This document shows positions 59,061-64,000 of a DNA stretch of 64,000 nt, piece by piece. The notes beneath the pieces were generated by a model. The model had not been told where the DNA came from. It made no database searches and was given only the letters and a program-made list of their open reading frames with translations. This DNA comes from Dicaeum eximium (Eukaryota; Chordata; Aves; Passeriformes; Dicaeidae): the NCBI GenBank assembly GCA_013396995.1, contig VWZP01010941.1:689655-753654 (forward strand), given 5' to 3'. Numbering within the stretch: position 1 is the stretch's first letter; every line of letters starts with the position of its first letter. The position numbers and the translations under genes are program-made.

Positions 59061-62000
59061 ATGAGGCAGCTCGGAGGGAAAGTTTTATTAATAAGACTGT
59101 CCTGTTTCGTCTTTCCTGTGGGAAGAGATGGGGGAACAAGGAAAGGGGAGAAAACAGTGGTGTGGGGCCAGGAGGGACTTCGAGAAATGACCTTCCTGCA
59201 AGACTGAGGCAGGGCAAGGCTGCCTGGCAGAGGTTTGCCTGAAGCAGATGGTTCCTGCACAGGGCACAGAGATACACTGGGACCTGCGGGCCACCTCGGA
59301 TAGCCCAGGAGAGGGGGTGCCTCTGAGGGGAATCTCTTCTCCTGTGCAGCCCTGGGATGAGCTGAACCCCACTTGCACTTGCATGGGATGCCTCAACGCC
59401 AGCCAGGCTGTGCTGAAGTTATCACCATTCTCTCCTGCAGGTGAGCCCTGCCCACGAGGACTGGCACATCACCTCTGTATCAGGGCCCAGCTAATGCCAA
59501 TGTGCCACAATGGGAACTGGTGACATCCCCAGAGCACCATCTGTTGTTCCCAGAAATCATTTAATCCCTTTTCTACCCCTTCCCACTACCAGGGATGGCT
59601 TTTAGCATCTTGGCCCTTCCCACAAGGACAGAGCTGATCCTGAGGTTTTGCCTGCTCTATTTGCTCTCAGCTCTGCCTCATCTACAACCCTCCATCCCCC
59701 ATCAGTGTATGTGGACATTGCTAATAATTTCTAGCACATTTCCTTGCTCTCTTACCGCAGCTCGCCTGGAAGTGGGGTCCACACTCTGCAGGCCCACAGT
59801 GGGGCTTGCAGAAGGAGACAAGGCTTTCCCAACTTTTGCAGTCTCTGCCTGCCTGGCAAGCCTGGCCCTGCGGCTCCATGGAGAGCTTTGTAAGACCAAA
59901 AAAGGGCCCTCTCTGTTTGCCACTCATGACGAGTTGTTCGCAGTCCGTTCATCCTGTTAAACGGCGCTTAAAGAAAACAAAAACCATTTCCAAAAATAAA
60001 ACCCAGAGACAGATGGGCCATTCAGTGCGTTTTTTGATTGTATCTCCCACTTGTTGGCCTGCCTCCCCCACACCTCTGTGAGGCTCGGGAGCTGTCCCAC
60101 CAGGAGCTGTATGGACCTGCAGGTGAAACACATTAGCTGGGTGCTTCTGCTAATGGGCTCATCAGCGGAGCAATTAGCACTGCTTCAAGGGGGCCTGCAG
60201 TTACTGTTTCTGGCCTGGAGTTATTGTTTATGGTCACTGCGTCCCAAAGCCAGCACAGAGCCGAGGGGGAAGGCTGGAGACCTGAGTCACGTAGCCGGTC
60301 CATCACTGAGAGTCCTGCGCTGGGACTGTGCCCAGATCTGAGCACCAGGGTCCTGCCTCGCCAGGCACAGGGAGTATCGAGGGAATGCAGGGAATCGGGG
60401 AAAGCCAGCAGTGACGAAGAGCCCAGTGCTTCTGTGCCCTGGAACTCTGGCATCACTGTCCTGTCGCTGCAACACCATCACCCACCTCCAGCTGCCCTGG
60501 ACACCAGGGATGTCCAGGGTACCAAGCCTGGGAAATCTGCCACCAAGCAACTGGGGGAGAGGTGTGCCCCCAGATTTCGCCCTGGCTGACCGAAGGTGGC
60601 CCCAGGCCAGAGGTGTGCGTGCCTTCACACCAGGGCTCAGGGTGTGTGTGTCTCCCAGGCTGGCACCAGCGGAGGAGGAGAAGTGCAAACACTGTGGCCA
60701 GTGGGGCAGGAGAAGGTTATCTGGGGCCCGGCAGTGGAAAAACTCTCGGTGTGTGACTAAGGCACAACAGCGCCAGGTGTGGGTCCAGGCAGGGCAAGTG
60801 AGCCGGGAGTTATCGCTCCCCGTGGCTTCAGGTGCCTGAAGCCAAATGTTTCCTAAGGGTGCGGTGACAGCCACAGCCCCGTTATCGTGGCACCTGGCCC
60901 ACCCCAAGCAGCATGGATGCGGGGACTGGTTGCTGGACCTTCCCCCCGTGGCAGGGATGGGGCACTTCCCACTGCTCCTCTGATGGAAGACTCAAGCCCT
61001 GGGAGCATACTTCAGCAAGGACACCTTGGTCCTGGGGACACCTTGGTCCTGGGCAGCCAAGCTCCGACCTCATGTTAAGGAATGGTCTGTGTCCACCTAT
61101 CCAAGCACCCCCAAACTCTCTTCCCACCCCGGAGCACCCAGGCTGCATTCCATCCATAGCACTCTTGTCCCCTCCCCACCTCCATGCTGTCCCCATGGAC
61201 CACAGCATCCTCAAGGTCAAGCTCTGGCTAAGGAACCCTCAGATCTGCAACACTCCTTCTCCCTGTGGATCAACAATCCCAGACCAGCTGTGGGACCTGT
61301 TGGCTGTAGCATGGGGGATCCCCATGAGCTGGGTCATCCCCAGGCAACAGAAACCCACTCAAGCTTCTCCTTCACCCCTCTCCAGTTCTGAAGACCCCAG
61401 GGCCCCACTGGCAGGTGCCAGGCCATACTGTGGCCATGACTCACACTTCTGTTGGGAGGTGTTTCTCCATACCTTGCTCCTTCCTTTACCCACTTGCTTC
61501 CTCATTGGACCAGGTCAGCTGTACCCTGAAACCATGGGGCTTAAGGGTTACAGAGGTTCCAGGGACCTCTGGACAGTTCCCGGGCTCCTTTTTGACAGGA
61601 AGTGACCAAGGTGGAAAAGGAAGGGAAGGAGACATGGCCTAGCTTAGGGCTCTCCAGCTGACTGCAGGTGCATGTACCACAGGGATTGCACCCCAGCCGT
61701 GCCTCCCTCAGTGCTGCCAAAGATGTTTTCTTGCTGCCCTCATCACTTTGCAGGGCAGGTTTTGCTGGGTCCTTTGAGGGAGGACTGGCCTCCCTCCTCC
61801 AATGGAGAGTGTGTCTTGGCCCAGGCAATTGGAAGAGGGTGTTTTTTATTAACAACAAATTAACCGTAATTGTCTTTTCCACTACAGCCACTCCTCCCCA
61901 GCCATGCTGGTCCTTTTGACTGCCGTGCCCCATTATGTGCCTGAAGGAGTGCCTTGCCCCAGGCACAGGGGAGCAAACCCCGAGCAGTTCTGTTTGGAAG

Positions 62001-62768
62001 AGCCAAAGCACCTTCTTCTGCTCTTGCCTCCCCATGTAGGTAGTGGCAGCAGAGCTGGACCTCACTCCTGCCCTGGCACAGCAATGATGAAAGGCGAGAA
62101 AGAACTGGTTTGTGCTCTGATCTCAGAGCTGAACCTCAAAACAGCCATGAACCGTCACTCCAGCTCCCAGGAGGCTTAGGGAGGACAGGACAGCAGAGCC
62201 AGCCTTTCCAGTGGGACAGGATGGTTGGAGAAATTCATCGTTCCCCTGGAAATAAAAATAATAATCATAATAAAAACACAAAGCCAGAGATTACTTATAC
62301 GCACACAAACACACAGGCACGCACTCTCCCCATCTGGCTTTGCCAGCCTGACTCATCGCTAATTCAAACAGCCCACACCTTTCCCTCTCCCTCCATGTGA
62401 CGTTTTGAACAAGTCTCCACGGAAGAGGCAGAAGTTTTGCCCCAGCTATCCCCTGGCATTGTAGCCTTGTCCTTGGGTTCTGGTGGTCCCAGGAACAAGA
62501 CATCCCCAGTACCTCATCACAGGCCACATGTGTCCCAGCACAGTCACCCCTGCACAGGCACCTCTCAAAAAGTGGGGCAAGCAGAGGGTGGAGGTAGCAG
62601 TGGAAAGGACAAGTGATTGAGCCTGACGGATCTGTGACACCTGTGGATGCAGCCCCATGATCCTGATCTCAGGCCTACAGGCAGAACGTGATGTCCCAAG
62701 CGGCTGCCACCCTGCCTGGAATCACCCATGCTTTTGGCCCTGCTCAAGGGCAGCCCACAAGGGCGGGT
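59061..62768. other. Flanking DNA upstream of DMAP1, no gene recognised
   Basis: Mixed GC-rich and AT-rich DNA. I looked for exons of genes expected near DMAP1 in mammals (KLF17, SLC6A9) and found no zinc-finger or transporter peptide. The segment 59960-60240 contains AT-rich words and may be a non-coding element. A short tandem duplication of ggacaccttggtcctgg lies near 61019-61056. Confidence 0.6.
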
Positions 62769-63221
62769 TGTAGCAGTGTGCCTCCTCTTGACAGGGTGAC
62801 CAAATTACAATAGAATTTCCAGGTACTCTTTGTCTGCTAAAAAAGGCAAAGACTCCAGAAACTTCTCTTCGAATTCGGTACAGAGACACCTCATAGGACC
62901 CTTTAGCCTTCACCTCAAACTTGAAGCTGTTCGATTGGACCAGGGCCAAGAGGTCCCGCCTGGGCCATTAGGTAGAAAAAGGACAGAACAAAAGATTTGA
63001 TCGCTTTTTTGCTCCTGCTTAGGAGGAGCAATCATCTCTTGCCCTAGCATGGCTTTTCTCTGTAAAGAGTTTGTTATTTTGTTTCTTATTAAACCTTTTC
63101 TGTTTCAAACACTGCCACAAGAGCCATCCTGCTCATTTTAAGCCATCCAGGTAGCTGGGCTATTCCGGGTATGAAGGGATCGCTGAGAGCTCATAAGACC
63201 CGGCTCAAAGCGACACTCTTC
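62769..63221 (+). mobile_element. Possible solo LTR of an endogenous retrovirus
   Basis: The segment opens with tgtagcag and ends near ctcttca. It contains an ATTAAA-type poly(A) signal at 63088-63093 inside a T-rich stretch (gtttcttattaaacc), followed by the kind of R/U5-like sequence seen in avian LTRs. I found no primer-binding site, no internal genes and no clear target-site duplication, so the ends are approximate and the class is unknown. A 75-codon minus-strand frame across it is probably incidental. Confidence 0.35.
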
Positions 63222-63900
63222 AGTGGGTGCTGGTCCCAGAACAAAGAGCGCAACACCAAAATATTAGCCACCCTCAGGAGGACATCAGACCTGCTCTGCC
63301 ATTCCTGAGAAGGAAAGAGTGGGATCAGCCCAGCTACATCCCACTTCCACTTGCAGGGCAAGCAGCCCCAGGGCACTCCCCAGCCCTGACCAGCCACTGG
63401 GGGTTGCAGTGGTGAGCACAGGAGGAGGGAGCCACTGCCACCGCCACCCTGGGACAGGGCATCAAACAGCTTGTGTTCTCCCTGCACTACCAGCATGGTG
63501 TCAGGTCTGGACAAGTTCCTGCCTTCAGAGGGATTCGTGCATCACAGGTAATCAGCTGTGGGAGGGAGGGATGGAGCCAGACCTGCTTGCTGAGCTCTGG
63601 GACCTGCCGGCATGCTTGTGCTGAGTCACCACCTATTAACGCAGGGAAACCTCAGCACCTGAACCCCGCCAAGCTGCTTGCCATCTCCAGCAGGACAGCA
63701 GAGACCCAGGACCAGGCAGCTGACACCAACTTCCCACCTGGTTGTGACCACAAGGCCAGTACTGCAGAGATCCCACTGTGAGGCACAGCGGGACAGCAGC
63801 GCTCAGGAAGAATTCAGGAGCAGCAAGGCTCTCAGTTGAGTTTCGGCTGCCATTCTCCTTGGAGATGACTCACTGCAGGACCAGTCACACCATCCCAGTG
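63222..63900. other. GC-rich flanking DNA, nothing recognised
   Basis: Frames here are short and overlapping on both strands, with no domain or exon signal that I could support. Confidence 0.5.
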
Positions 63901-63965
63901 CCGCAATTGCCCCATCTGCAGATTAGGGAAACTGAGGCACAGGGAAGTGGGGTGACTCAAGAGCT
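63901..63965 (+). repeat. MIR-like SINE fragment
   Basis: The segment ccccatctgcagattaggg, then aaactgaggcacaggg and gtgactc, follows the well-known MIR core order (cccattttacagatgagg, aaactgaggcac, gtgactt). It is truncated and diverged. Confidence 0.5.
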
Positions 63966-64000
63966 GTTGCACAGGAGATGCTACTCAGATGCCGAGGCTT

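Noticed and set aside
58013..59207. Frames of 321 and 331 codons on opposite strands across the CpG island
   Set aside because: They cross the CA tract and an undetermined base, overlap each other and the real DMAP1 exon 1 in another frame, and have no recognisable protein content.
62722..62949. A 75-codon minus-strand frame considered as a gene fragment
   Set aside because: It lies largely within the possible LTR, has no splice or family support, and I do not recognise it.
59061..64000. Exons of KLF17 or SLC6A9, expected near DMAP1 in mammals
   Set aside because: No zinc-finger (C2H2) or transporter-like peptide on either strand.

Overview
The window is ordinary vertebrate nuclear DNA, most probably from a bird. 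I infer bird from the low repeat density, one short CR1 LINE tail, a few decayed MIR-like SINE pieces and the conserved ERI3/DMAP1 gene order; I could not run a database search. No prokaryotic, viral or CRISPR-type system is present. Nearly all long open frames in the GC-rich parts are chance frames, and the real coding sequence is eleven short exons.

Layout. (1) 1-23853 (+) is the end of a very long intron of ERI3, a DEDDh 3'-5' exoribonuclease. It alternates GC-rich, featureless DNA with AT-rich blocks full of homeodomain, POU and GATA-like words, which I read as candidate conserved non-coding elements. (2) 23854-23936 (+) is the last coding exon of ERI3, followed by its 3' UTR and an AATAAA at 25390-25395. 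(3) About 700 bp separates the two convergent poly(A) signals. (4) 26132-58113 (-) is the complete coding part of DMAP1 (DNMT1-associated protein 1, a TIP60/NuA4 and SRCAP/p400 subunit). It has ten coding exons with GT-AG introns, rebuilt here to the base. (5) 58000-59060 is a CpG-rich promoter region with a CA-rich tract just upstream of the DMAP1 start codon. (6) 59060-64000 is flanking DNA with no recognisable exon, one possible solo LTR and one MIR-like fragment.

The two genes lie tail to tail, as I recall for the mammalian locus. The products act in different places: ERI3 is a ribonuclease, while DMAP1 is a nuclear chromatin protein that bridges DNMT1 and histone acetyltransferase or H2A.Z-exchange complexes. 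Their shared feature here is unusually roomy introns carrying many AT-rich, regulatory-looking blocks. This suggests both are bystander genes in a developmental regulatory domain, possibly that of nearby RNF220; this is inference.

Most notable observations: the DMAP1 terminal exon (27071-27130) carries an in-frame TGA at its third codon, although the 16 codons after it still match the family C-terminus and end at the ancestral stop position. Also, a 28-bp near-perfect inverted repeat (22455-22524) in the ERI3 intron could form a small-RNA-like hairpin.
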